DNA of 64,000 bases, taken from NCBI RefSeq assembly GCF_022965805.1, contig NC_133108.1, forward strand, positions 19,108,056-19,172,055, read 5' to 3'. The DNA comes from Primulina eburnea. Taxonomy: Eukaryota > Streptophyta > Magnoliopsida > Lamiales > Gesneriaceae. Of the stretch, positions 45,829 to 58,400 are shown piece after piece. A model generated the notes under the pieces. That model searched no databases, was not told where the DNA came from, and saw only the letters and a list, made by a program, of their open reading frames with translations. Every line of letters starts with the position of its first letter. Position 1 is the first letter of the stretch. A program made the translations under genes and the position numbers.

Positions 45829-46051
45829 GTGGTTCTGTATAGGGTTACACTACTACTGACCGCGAGAAGCTCACGAAGCCACGTCTTCGGTCTGTAAGTT
45901 TTACAATTCAGCATTTTGTTTAAAGCATGAAGTATTTTGCCAGCATGCTTCCATGAAATAATTTCAACCAGATTTTCAGTATTTCAGTGTTCATTTCAAA
46001 TAAATTATGGAATTATGCATGTTAGTTACGTATGGGTTATGTTGGAACAGT

Positions 46052-47024
46052 ATGCCCCCTAGACGCCAAGTAGGACGCCCGAGATGTGGTGGCGAGCACC
46101 GTCGCGAGGACGATGACGATCAGAGACAAGAGAGGCATACACCTCCTCCTCCTCCTCCTCCTCCACCTCCACCCCCACCTGACATGAATGCCCAGATGCT
46201 AGTTGGGATGACGCAGTTCTTCGCACAGTTTGTGGGGAACAATGCCGCAGCCGTAGCCGCAGCCGCAGCCAGGCCGACAGGGCCCAAGGCTGTTTATGAG
46301 AGGTTTATGAAGATGCGTCCGAAGGAGTTTTCTGGGACGTCTGACCCCATGATTGCTGAGGGATGGATCAAATCCCTCGAGGTCATCTTCAAGTTTATGG
46401 AGCTGGGAGATGCCGACAGAGTCAGATGCGCCACCTATCTGTTCACTGGAGACGCCCGCTTATGGTGGGAAGGAGCCTCGGTAGCCCTGACCTTGGCTAC
46501 ACTTTCATGGACACGCTTTACGGAGGTTTTCTACTCCAAGTATTTTGCTGAGGAGGTTTGCACCAGGCTGACCACCGAGTTCATGAGCCTGCGACAGGGT
46601 GATATGATGGTTACGGAGTTCATCCGTAAGTTCGAGAGGGGCTGTCACTTTGTGCCCCTGATAGCGAATGATGCCAGAGCCAAATTGATGCACTTCCTAG
46701 TGGGTTTATGGCCGATCTTGCGCCGGGATGATGAGATTGCCGTCTCCAAGGCCCTAGCCGCAGAGCAGGATCTGCGGGACATCGAGAGGGATCGCCAGGG
46801 CAAGCGCCCCGTCCAAGTACCACACCGCCCTCCTCCTCATCAGCATCAGCAGCAGAATAAGAGGCCATTTCATGGGCCGCCTAGAGTCAGAGGCCAGCAG
46901 CCGCAGGGGCGCCCAGCCCCGAGGACTTTTGAGCACGCAGTCTGCCCCAGGTGCTCACGCCGCCATCCTGGTGCGTGTATGGCTGGCTCAAGAAAGTGTT
47001 TTAAGTGTGGCAGTCCAGACCACG
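46052..47024 (+). pseudogene. G gag, interrupted by K inside the zinc knuckle
   Basis: Start chosen at MPPRRQVGRPRC, typical for the lineage; an upstream in-frame ATG at 46007 is in the leader. A 13-proline run (near residues 31-43) and an alanine run precede the gag domain (SDPMIAEGWIKSLEVIF, ARLWWEGA, FTEVFYSKYFAEEV, LRQGDMMVTEFIRKFERG). CPRCSRRHPGAC is the first zinc motif. The CCHC knuckle CFKCGSPDH is cut after H by K and resumes at 55426 with LLQC. A gap near LRRDDEI suggests a small in-frame deletion. No stop before the insertion. Confidence 0.92.
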
Positions 47025-49364
47025 TGTGGGGACCCGGACGTTAATCATCTTCTTAATCATCTTTGGGATTTAATTATCAATTAAGATAATACAGGGTCTA
47101 AAAATTTTTCTTTTTAGAATAACGTGCGGAAGGTAATGGCGATCTACAAAATATACATATCTGTATAAACTACAATTCAGTATAAAGATACAACAATCTT
47201 TTAACTAATCTAAGGTTCAACTACTATAGTTCAAGTAATAAAACCCAAATCTATCCAAGTCCGGAACCACCACGCTAACTCGTCTCCTCTCGTCATCTTC
47301 TCGACCCTGATCCAGCCCCACCTGTTGTCATGCACACATACAAAACAAGACAACAGCCGGATAACTCCGGTGAGAATAAATCCCAGTATAAAACATGGTA
47401 AGCATGTATAGAAACAATCTAAATCATAAAACATGCTATCATGTTCATATTCAAAAGTAATAGATTTCATAATCTATGAAGTCAAATCAAAATAAGCATG
47501 CAACTCAATTCAGATAAACATGCAATTCAACTCAATTCATATAAACATGCTATCATGACTGAAATCAATAACCATGGGTTTCATAATCTATGAAACCACA
47601 TCTCTAAACACATGCAGCTCTAGTCAAATCATGTCTAGACTCGACTCGACTATAACTCTAGGGATCCCGGTGTGAATAAGACGTCACTGTCTGTCACCTA
47701 CCCTACCAATCGAGGTGTTGTACGTCTTATTCCTAGACTTCGGCCTGATCTGTATCCGCATCTACAATAGGGGCGGTGATCTTCCCCTAAGCTGTGATAT
47801 CGCCGAACGTCTAGAAGTCTGGATGATCTCGCAGACTTTCCTATCTTAATGCATGAATGCAAAATCTGTAAGCAAGCATTATCATCTGAACATGATTTGC
47901 ATACAAGTTCTATAAGCAAATCGATCTATAACAAACATAATCATATCAAGATACGCAATAATCATATCACGATAAAGCATAACCAAGAATATAGTATGTG
48001 ATTTATTGGGCAACTCAAGGATGATCTCGATTGAGTTGTTTCTTCCCGAATATCACATGAATTATACCTTTGTCGTCCCCGTCTGAGGAAGACGAAGTCT
48101 CGAAGTTCAGTCTGTCCATATCCGATCTGACATGACAATATAAATACACTGTATCAATGTGTAACTCAAAACACAATCTGTTCTGATCAATACTCAACTC
48201 AGTACAAAATCTGATTAATATCTGAACAAAATACAATCTGATTCATATCAACAATATCACGATATAATCGAAATCATTTCTGAATCTAATCAATCTGAAT
48301 CAGCTGATGTTTCAACGGTACAACAATACAATCTTGATAAACCCGTCGATGTCAACATCACAAATATCATATCAGAACTCGTAATCAATACCATATTATC
48401 ATTCTTCTAATTCCAGCATATCAATATCTATCAAATGCAACTCAAGATATGCTGAGATTCATAACATAGGCATACGGTATGATTTCTTCGATCTGACTTC
48501 ACATATATACTGAATAATCTATCCAGAACACATAAAATAATTATCTCTCTATTCCTCAAGCAAGAACAATACAAATCTAGTGTTTAATCTAAATCAATAT
48601 CTTCTGAAAATCATAACAATTACAGAAACAGTCTGTTATTTAATCTGTCTTCAATTCTACATTGTCTACGGTAGTAGAAACACCATATCTGAATCCCATG
48701 CAATTCTAGCAACATCATATTTCAAAACACTGCAAAACGTAATAAAACTTACGTCCTTGTGTAGCTCTAGTTGCGAGGAATACAATACTGCGTTCAGATT
48801 TGAATTCTGATAGACGAATCTTCCACAATCGTAAATCTAAAAGGCGTAAGGATTTTCTTTCCAAAATCTCGTCCCTTTTTCCGATTTTCTGATGGATTTA
48901 CGTGTCATGCTCCTATATATACTGCATGCAACAACATAAGACGTGGCTTCATTTTCATAGTGCACGTCGCACCGCGGGTGCAGTCATGCCAGCACCGCGG
49001 GTGCGCTCAAACAGTGATTCCTATCCATTCTCTCAAAGCTGAGACCGCGGGAGCGCTGCCTACACGACCGCGGGTGCGGTGTCATCAGCGCGGGTGCGCT
49101 CCATCTAATACCGTAGGTGCGGTGTGGCTACGGGCTTTGCACTACATTTTCTGCACACACACCGCGGGGGCGGTCGTGCTAGCACCGCGGGTGCGGTTGT
49201 GCAAACTTCTAAATTCTAGTTTTCTGATCATGCCACACCTGGTTTCTCAAGTCTTTCCTTCCCTCATTGCATGTCATGCATTCTCATATCTTCCGAGTCT
49301 CCCGTTAATAAAGATTAATAATTAATAAGCTTGGTTTAACAATTCTATAATTCTCGGGCATTAC
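47025..49364 (-). mobile_element. 3' LTR of K
   Basis: Plus-strand TGTGGGGACCCGG.. to CTCGGGCATTACA; in element sense it reads TGTAATGCCCGAG.. to GGTCCCCACA. Small frames inside recur in the other LTR and are not genes. Confidence 0.95.
48968..49199 (-). repeat. ACCGC-ACCC-GCGGT iterons in K 3' LTR
   Basis: Plus strand shows ACCGCGGGTGCGGT and variants about eight times, the reverse complement of the H iteron. In element sense it has the same arms and ACCC loop as H. Confidence 0.92.
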
Positions 49365-49380
49365 ATTTCTCCCCCTCTTA
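49365..49380 (-). other. Polypurine tract of K
   Basis: Minus-strand CTAAGAGGGGGAGAAA just upstream of the 3' LTR. Confidence 0.85.
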
Positions 49381-51818
49381 GATCTGAGTTCGTTCTCGAA
49401 CTCTCAAGTAATCAATTCAACTGTACAAGAAGAAATGTATACTAGAGTTCAACTCGAACTCAACTCTCTGATTTCAGTCTGAAATAAGAATTCATGAAGT
49501 ATCCTATCATAATACTTCTTAAACTAACTCTGACAGAATCAATCTTGCCATGCTGGTTATACAACATCTGTATACACCAATTATAATTTATAACAAAACA
49601 ATACCAGTAATTGTTATCCAATCTGTTTATCCCAATCAAGGACCTATACCATCTTTATATTCAAATACCAATCGTCATCATCCGACGTTGGTGTCTTAAA
49701 TCTATTCATGCTGAACTATCTGGATAACTAGTGCTAACCTCCAGCACTAAAGTTCTACCAATATCTGCCAATATCTGATTACTACACCCTGACTATCTGT
49801 CAATCTCTCTGATTACCTGCCAATCTGTAATAAATCTGCACAAGAGAGCTTATGATATAGTTTATCACAAGTACAACTCCATCAAAATCACAATCTGATA
49901 TCATCTTATTCAATATTCTAATCCATCTGATTATTTCTTTGACATCGATCTATGTCATCTAGTTCTGTTTGTACGTACTCTGGTACAAACTGATAGATAT
50001 AGATTGAGAAATCTGTCAATCATAATCATATCATATCATAATCTGGAAGTATTGCAATGATCTTATTACGAACTTCATCGAAATCTACTCCCCAATTCTA
50101 GTCTGAAATGTACGGAGTCTTTAATAAATCTTTTGATCTCTATCTTTTTGTCTTTTCTGTTAGCAATTCAAACATATCAGTACAATTTCTGCCAACCTTT
50201 CAATACAATTTCTGTTATAACCGATTTAATCTGTCAACTATCTGTTCGAATATCATACATTCACAGTCATCAGAATGAAACTGAATCCACTACGGTACAT
50301 TTCTGACCCTATCTGTGGTTTCCGATCCGAACTACTGACATAAACAATCAGTTAATAACATAAATAAAAGAAAATATACCTACCTGGTATTCGGCTCTGA
50401 CTATCGATATCAAATCCTGTTAACCATTCTGAAAAATTCTGATATCAGATAATAATCAATCTCATACGCAACACAAAACCCCATATCTGTTACTCTGTTC
50501 TGATTATTACAATCAAGTTCTGAACATTCTGATCACATGTTTGACTGTTTACATTAATCTGTATCAAACACTGATTCACAATAACAGTATATCACATCAG
50601 GTTCAGAATAGAAAGACCCTATACAGATCTAGTGAGTTTAAGAAAACTCATAAAATAACAAAATCAAGCAACTGTAAATTCTGGCTATCTGACTAATCCT
50701 CATACTGCCCAGATCAACTGCTATATCTCATCTGCAAATAAAATATGCTCCCAACAATATAAGATATCGCAATTACTGATGTAGAACAATAACAATACTC
50801 AGCAGATATAAAGCAACAGTCAAATAAAATAATCAACTAAATCAGACAAAATACATCTCTGACAAATCGGACATTTCTGAAATTTCTGGTCTTTCTGATC
50901 TCGGTATCTTATCAACCACTGATCGAAATCTCAACTGTGTCAAAATCAATCTGTATACTAACTTCAGATATCGCATACTCTGAATACTATCTGTTTCAAG
51001 CAGGATTCTTATCTGAATAGTTTCTGTATACAATCATCATTGTTCTCAGACTATTCAATAAAATCTTCAAATATTCAATTTGATCAATTAAATACTGCAA
51101 ATATATCAGAATCTCATAGATATAACAACATCAGACCATCTCTGACTATACGGACATATGCCAAAGAGGAACACTAAATCAGCGGTAACTCTTGGCTGAT
51201 AATTTTCTACTGATCTTTCAATTCTTCTAATTCGTTCTGTATCATTCTATTCATTCAATATCATTCTGTACTGAAATCTAACATACAATCAATGTCTGAT
51301 CTCAATTCAATTCTGAACTCTATCTTTCTGGTATAAGGCAATTCTAAAATCTTATCTAGGCAAACATCAGTCAACCCATACATCATTGGCAAATCTGCCA
51401 ATGCTAGGCTCGATTTCAGTAAATCTACTGAATACATAAGGATACCATCTGCTCCTTTCTGTAATAATCGAGTCATAAACAAACAAGATATCAAAGGAAT
51501 TCTAAATTTAGAATCCTTATCGTGAAATCTCTACTTATCAGCCATATCTGGTCTGAATCTTATATGTTCCTGACTGGAATCTATAATAGTTCTGTACTGG
51601 CTCAGCATATTAACATCAATAATGCAATCAAATCAGCAACACAAGTACATAAATATTACAGTCATATAGACCCAACAGATAATGCATATCTCCATGCAAC
51701 TCATTCAAGGAGAATCTTAAGGAATGCATTAGTACATATCAATACATATGCAATCTCATTATAAAGAATAGTACCTGTTGTGAATTCTGGATCTGTGTTT
51801 TCAATTGAACTCTGTTCC
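49381..51818 (-). mobile_element. K non-coding internal region
   Basis: 2.4 kb between gag and PPT where pol would be expected. AT-rich and strikingly enriched on the plus strand in TCTG/ATCTGAT words (CAGA on the sense strand), without a regular period. Stops in all frames; no decayed RT or integrase motif recognised, so pol was probably absent from the ancestor of this copy. Confidence 0.8.
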
Positions 51819-52637
51819 CTACAATCTTCGGGAACGCTTCTGGGGACAGACTTTAGCAAAGTGTCCCAGCTGTCCACAATTATTGCATCTACCAGTCACT
51901 CCCTGGCATTGCGTGGTGGAATGTCTCCCTCCGCAACTCCTGCAATACACTCCAGTATAGCTCGGACTAGAACTACTGGAACTCGAGGAATCACCCCCTA
52001 ACTTCTTGAATGGCTTCTTGCGGGCTTTCAGCAAATCTTGCTTCCCACTCGTACTGCCGTGATCATATCGGAGAGGGGATTGCTGTGTCTGGGGTTGCTT
52101 CACACATAATCTTGTCAATTGTCTAATCAGACTCGCCTCCGCTCTCTTCGCTCTACTCAGGATGTCAGCAAAATGGTAAGGTCGCTGCAAATTCATAAAT
52201 GCAACTACCTCCGAGTTCAATCCTCTGATGAATTGATTTACTATAGCTTCATCATTTCCAGCTAAATGAGGAGCAAAATGCATTAGAGTCGAGAATTTAG
52301 CAATATATTCGTCAATATTTAGCTGCCTTTGGCTCAAATTCTCAAACTCTAATTTCTTGTCCTCTCGGTACGAAGCTGAGAAAAATCTTCGATAGAATTC
52401 AGTTCTGAATATTTCCCACGAAATCACTGTACCTCTCTGTGCCCACATTCTTGTACTGGTAATCCACCAACTCCTGGCGGCTGCTCGTAGCTGGTAAGGT
52501 ACCATTTTAACCCTCTGGTCATCTGTACAATCAAGTAAATCAAACAAGATTTCTATATCATCAAACCAGTTCTGACAATCCTCGGATGTCTCGGAACCAC
52601 TCAGAGTCGGCGGCTTTAATAACTCAAATTCTTTCAT
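51819..52637 (-). CDS. K gag polyprotein with zinc knuckle
   Basis: 272 codons open. Gag domain words: PPTLSGSETSEDCQNWFDDI, RAAARSWWITS, FRTEFYRRFFSASYRED, NIDEYIAKFSTLMHFAPHL, NQFIRGLNSEVV; a serine run (about residues 218-226); a degenerate first motif CRSCGGRHSTTQC and a full CCHC knuckle CNNCGQLGHFAKVC; basic C-terminus. The frame continues upstream to about 52718 with PPRRISEKG..., where the initiator expected for MPPRR-type gags is ATA (52716-52718). Either translation starts at the internal ATG at 52637 or this copy is mildly defective. The product would form particles and bind RNA; polymerase functions must come from a partner element. Confidence 0.88.
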   Translation of the reverse strand: MKEFELLKPPTLSGSETSEDCQNWFDDIEILFDLLDCTDDQRVKMVPYQLRAAARSWWITSTRMWAQRGTVISWEIFRTEFYRRFFSASYREDKKLEFENLSQRQLNIDEYIAKFSTLMHFAPHLAGNDEAIVNQFIRGLNSEVVAFMNLQRPYHFADILSRAKRAEASLIRQLTRLCVKQPQTQQSPLRYDHGSTSGKQDLLKARKKPFKKLGGDSSSSSSSSPSYTGVYCRSCGGRHSTTQCQGVTGRCNNCGQLGHFAKVCPQKRSRRL

Positions 52638-53062
52638 CTTTTCTTCTAACTGAGTTTCTGATACATCTCTCTGTTCAAACGAAGTACTGCCCTTTTCTGA
52701 AATTCTTCGAGGCGGTATATCTGAATATCAAACAGATTAGTACACAATCTATACAATCTGTCTCAGCCCTCCTCTGATCATATACCTCTGATTCAGACTC
52801 GGTTCTGATTCAGGCTTAACAATTACATGCTGCAATCAACTCAGATACAAACAACATGTAATAGGGAAAACATTAAATCATGCTAGCACCCATAATGTAA
52901 TTCAACATTATAATAAATCTCATGCTAGCAATCACATGCAAGGAAGAAAGTTTAATCTACCCCCTCATTCTCTACTATCTCAGTCTAAAAGATCTATCAA
53001 CTCTGACTATCTCAATCTAAAGGATATATCGCTCTGATAATCTAAGTCTAAAGGAACTATCC

Positions 53063-53074
53063 GCTCTGATACCA
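53063..53074 (-). other. Primer-binding site of K
   Basis: Plus-strand GCTCTGATACCA = TGGTATCAGAGC on the sense strand, five bases from the 5' LTR. Confidence 0.92.
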
Positions 53075-53079
53075 CCTGT

Positions 53080-55420
53080 TGTGGGGACCCGGACGTTAAT
53101 CATCTTCTTAATCATCTTTGAGATTTAATTATCAATTAAGATAATACAGGGTCTAAAAAATTTTCTTTTTAGAATAACGTGCGGAAGGTAATGGCGATCT
53201 ACAAAATATACATATCTGTATAAACTACAATTCAGTATAAAGATACAACAATCTTTTAACTAATCTAAGGTTCAACTACTATAGTTCAAGTAATAAAACC
53301 CAAATCTATCCAAGTCCGGAACCACCATGCTAACTCGTCTTCTCTCGTCATCTTCTCGACCCTGATCCAGCCCCACCTGTTGTCATGCACACATACAAAA
53401 CAAGACAACAGCCGGATAACTCCGGTGAGAATAAATCCCAGTATAAAACATGGTAAGCATGTATAGAAACAATCTAAATCATAAAACATGCTATCATGTT
53501 CATATTCAAAAGTAATAGATTTCATAATCTATGAAGTCAAATCAAAATAAGCATGCAACTCAATTCAGATAAACATGCAATTCAACTCAATTCATATAAA
53601 CATGCTATCATGACTGAAAGCAATAACCATGGGTTTCATAATCTATGAAACCACATCTCTAAACACATGCAGCTCTAGTCAAATCATGTCTAGACTCGAC
53701 TCGACTATAACTCTAGGGATCCCGGTGTGAATAAGACGTCACTGTCTGTCACCTACCCTACCAATCGAGGTGCTGTACGTCTTATTCCTAGACTTCGGCC
53801 TGATCTGTATCCGCATCTACAATAGGGGCGGTGATCTTCCCCTAAGCTGTGATATCGCCGAACGTCTAGAAGTCTGGATGATCTCGCAGACTTTCCTATC
53901 TTAATGCATGAATGCAAAATCTGTAAGCAAGCATTATCATCTGAACATGATTTGCATACAAGTTCTATAAGCAAATCGATCTATAACAAACATAATCATA
54001 TCAAGATACGCAATAATCATATCACGATAAAGCATAACCAAGAATATAGTATGTGATTTATTGGGCAACTCAAGGATGATCTCGATTGAGTTGTTTCTTC
54101 CCGAATATCACATGAATTATACCTTTGTCGTCCCCGTCTGAGGAAGACGAAGTCTCGAAGTTCAGTCTGTCCATATCCGATCTGACATGACAATATAAAT
54201 ACACTGTATCAATGTGTAACTCAAAACACAATCTGTTCTGATCAATACTCAACTCAGTACAAAATCTGATTAATATCTGAACAAAATACAATCTGATTCA
54301 TATCAACAATATCACGATATAATCGAAATCATTTCTGAATCTAATCAATCTGAATCAGCTGATGTTTCAACGGTACAACAATACAATCTTGATAAACCCG
54401 TCGATGTCAACATCACAAATATCATATCAGAACTCGTAATCAATACCATATTATCATTCTTCTAATTCCAGCATATCAATATCTATCAAATGCAACTCAA
54501 GATATGCTGAGATTCATAACATAGGCATACGGTATGATTTCTTCGATCTGACTTCACATATATACTGAATAATCTATCCAGAACACATAAAATAATTATC
54601 TCTCTATTCCTCAAGCAAGAACAATACAAATCTAGTGTTTAATCTAAATCAATATCTTCTGAAAATCATAACAATTACAGAAACAGTCTGTTATTTAATC
54701 TGTCTTCAATTCTACATTGTCTACGGTAGTAGAAACACCATATCTGAATCCCATGCAATTCTAGCAACATCATATTTCAAAACACTGCAAAACGTAATAA
54801 AACTTACGTCCTTGTGTAGCTCTAGTTGCGAGGAATACAATACTGCGTTCAGATTTGAATTCTGATAGACGAATCTTCCACAATCGTAAATCTAAAAGGC
54901 GTAAGGATTTTCTTTCCAAAATCTCGTCCCTTTTTCCGATTTTCTGATGGATTTACGTGTCATGCTCCTATATATACTGCATGCAACAACATAAGACGTG
55001 GCTTCATTTTCATAGTGCACGTCGCACCGCGGGTGCGGTCATGCCAGCACCGCGGGTGCGCTCAAACGGTGATTCCTATCCATTCTCTCAAAGCTGAGAC
55101 CGCGGGAGCGCTGCCTACACGACCGCGGGTGCGGTTTCATCAGCGCGGGTGTGCTCCATCTAATACCGCAGGTGCGGTGTGGCTACGGGCATTGCACTAC
55201 ATTTTCTGCACACACACCGCGGGGGCGGTCGTGCTAGCACCGCGGGTGCGGTTGTGCAAACTTCTAAATTCTAGTTTTCTGATCATGCCACACCTGGTTT
55301 CTCAAGTATTTCCTTCCCTCATTGCATGTCATGCATTCTCATATCTTCCGAGTCTCCCGTTAATGAAGATTAATAATTAATAAGCTTGGTTTAACAATTC
55401 TATAATTCTCGGGCATTACA
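53080..55420 (-). mobile_element. 5' LTR of K
   Basis: 2341 bp, nearly identical to 47025-49364. The iteron block is at 55023-55255. Confidence 0.95.
55023..55255 (-). repeat. ACCGC-ACCC-GCGGT iterons in K 5' LTR
   Basis: Same eight-copy array as 48968-49199. Several of the few LTR differences fall here (for example GGTGCGGTC against GGTGCAGTC), at CpG or CHG positions. Confidence 0.92.
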
Positions 55421-55427
55421 CCACGTG

Positions 55428-58400
55428 TTGCTGCAGTGCCGTCAGAGACATCTGCCTACTCAAGGCAGAGTTTTTGCTCTCCATGCAGCGGAAACAAACC
55501 CGGAGACTATGTTGTTGACAGGTACCTTTAAGCATTGAGTTATTATTCAAATTTCAGCGTTTTGGGAATCGGGATTTTGATTTTGAACTTAGAACTGTTA
55601 TAGGATTGCATGCTCTACTCAGATTTATTTCGGGGGAATTAAGCTAGTAGAACCTTGATCTTTGCATGTCTATAAGTTTAGATCTTGTAGTGGGAATCAA
55701 CTTAGAGTTCCGATCTTTCAGGGAGAATTTTTATATCTAGTTCCACTACCAAGGCCTTGATAGATTCAGGGGCCACTCACTCGTTTATTTCGGAGGTCTT
55801 GGCAAACTTTCTCAAGATCAAGACCATTGGGCTAGACATAGCCTTTTCAGTAGTGTTGCCGTCAGGCGAGGAGATGGCAGCCACCAATGTTATCCGAGAT
55901 ATAGATATAGACCTGCACGGTAATCTTGTTTATGCGGATCTGATCGTGCTACCGATGCCAAAATTCGACATCATCCTAGGGATGGACTGGCTATTGAGGA
56001 ACAGAGTGTTGATAAACTTCCAGCGGAGATCCGTTCTTGTCCGACCGCCTGGAATGGAGCAGTTCTTATTTGAGCCGGACAGGTACTTTTCGTTACCGCG
56101 CATTATTCCATATGTTCAGGCTAGGAAACTCATGCATAGAGGGTGTCGGGCATTTCTAGCGACCTTTTTATCTGTCCCCGAGGAACCCAACCAGTCAGCC
56201 TCAGATGTCCCGAATGTCAGAGATTTCTTAGACGTTTTTCCCGAAGACGTCTCTGGTATGCCACCCAAGAGAGAGGTGGAGTTTTCCATCGAGCTTATGC
56301 CAGGCACGGCTCCGATCTCCAAAGCGCCGTACCGATTAGCACCGACAGAGATGGCAGAGCTTAAGAAACATATTCAGGAACTTCTCGACAAGGAGTTCTT
56401 TCGCCCGAGCTTTTCTCATGGGGCGCGCCGGTCTTATTTGTGAAGAAGAATGATGGCTCTATGAGGCTTTGCATTGACTACCGGGAGTTGAACAGGGTTA
56501 CAGTGAAGAACAAGTACCCACTTCCGAGGATTGAGGATCTGTTTGACCAGTTGCAGGGAGCTTTGATTTTCTCCAAGATTGATCTGCGTTCCGGTTATCA
56601 TCAGTTGAGGGTGAGAGATGCTGATGTCTCGAAGACTGCTTTTAGGACTCGTTATGGCCACTACGAGTTCCTTGTGATGCCGTTCGGTCTGACAAATGCG
56701 CCAACGATCTTCATGGATCTCATGAATCGCGTATTTCAGCCGTACCTCGACTAGTTTGTGATAGTGTTCATAGATGACATTCTCGTCTACTCCAAGAGTC
56801 AGGAGGAGCACAGCAGACATCTGACCACAGTGTTGCAGACCTTGCAGAAGCACAAATTATTCGCAAAGTTCAGTAAGTGCGAATTCTGGTTAGAGAAAGT
56901 GGCGTTCTTAGGCCACATTGTTTCTAGCAGTGGCATCGAGGTAGACCCAGCGAAAGTCGCTGCAGTCAGAGATTGGGTTGTGCCGCAGAATGCATCCGAG
57001 ATCCACAGTTTTCTTGGGCTAGCAGGATATTACAGGAAATTCATTCAGGGATTCTCCTCTATTGCCGTTCCACTCACAGCACTGACCAAGAAAAACGTGA
57101 AGTTTGTGTGGAGCGATGACTGTCAGAAGAGCTTCGATACTTTGAAGCAAGCTCTTATTTCAGCACCAGTTTTGGCCACACCGTCAGGACCCGGCGAGTT
57201 TGTTCTGTATACCGATGCTTCGAAGCTCGGTCTTGGCGTAGTATTGATGCAGCATGGGAGAGTGATAGCATATGCTTCTCGACAGCTGAAAATCCACGAG
57301 AAGAACTACCCCACCCATGATCTAGAGTTGGCCGCAGTAGTTTTTGCTTTGAAGATTTGGAGGCACTATCTGTATGGAGAGAAGTGCCAGATCTTTACCG
57401 ACCACAAAAGCCTCAAGTATTTCTTTACACAGAAGGAGCTGAACATGCGTCAGAGGCAATGGTTGGAGCTTGTGAAAGACTACGATTGTGACATTAGCTA
57501 CCACCTGGGCAAGGCTAATGTAATTGCAGATGCACTGAGCAGAAAAGTCGCAGTGATGGCTCACTTGACGATTCAGAGACCTCTCCAGACTGAGATGCAG
57601 AGGTTTGATCTCGAGACTTATCCTCAAGGTAGAGTTCCTCGTCTATCTACCTTAACCATTCAGTCTTCCCTTCTTGACTGTATTCGCAGTGGTCAGTCAG
57701 CAGATGAGTAACTGGCACAGTGGAAGAAGAGAGATGAAGCCAAGGGCAGTGTCTTGTATACAGTCACCGACGGTATTGTGAGATACCGAGACAGGATGTG
57801 GGTTCCTAGCAGTGATTCTATCCGAGCAGATAATCTAACAGAGGCCCACATGTCCCCGTACTCTATTCACCCTGGGAGTACGAAGATGTACAAAGATCTG
57901 CAGCTATTGTATTGGTGGCCTGGTATGAAGAAGGACATCAGACGGTTTGTGTCCGAGTGTCTGACCTGTCAGTTAGTGAAGGCCGAGCATCAGAGACCAG
58001 CAGGTTTGCTCAAGCCTCTTCCTATTCCTGAGTGGAAGTGGGAGAACATTACCATGGATTTTGTGACCGGATTGCCGAGGTCAGTCAGAGGATCGAATGC
58101 CATTTGGGTGATTGTAGATCGTCCTACCAAATCAGCGCACTTCTTGCCTATTAAGACGACTTTCACGATGGTTCAGTATGCAGAGTTGTATAACCGGGAG
58201 ATAGTCCGACTTCATGGTATTCCAGTTTCGATCGTATCTGACAGAGACCCTAGATTCACTTCCTCCTTTTGGAAGAGTTTGCATTCGACTTTGGGTACGA
58301 AATTGTTGTTTAGCACAGCTTTCCATCCGCAGACAGATGGGCAGTCGGAGCGAGTCATTCAGATTTTGGAGGATCTTCTTCGTGCTTGCGTCATGGATTT

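Larger units (their letters stand above)
47025..55420 (-). mobile_element. Gag-only LTR retrotransposon K inserted in G gag
   Basis: 8396 bp with TSD CCACG (47020-47024, 55421-55425). LTRs of 2340 bp (47025-49364) and 2341 bp (53080-55420) differ at only about 15 sites by eye, the youngest insertion in the nest. PBS and PPT show it is transcribed from the minus strand. The internal region holds one gag frame and no protease, RT or integrase: the format of a non-autonomous TR-GAG element. Confidence 0.95.

Noticed and set aside
48960..49325. 121-codon frame repeated at 55015-55380
   Set aside because: It spans the hairpin iterons of both K LTRs and is antisense to K. The duplication is explained by the LTRs, and reading through CCGCGGGTGCGGT gives Arg/Ala-rich text by composition.
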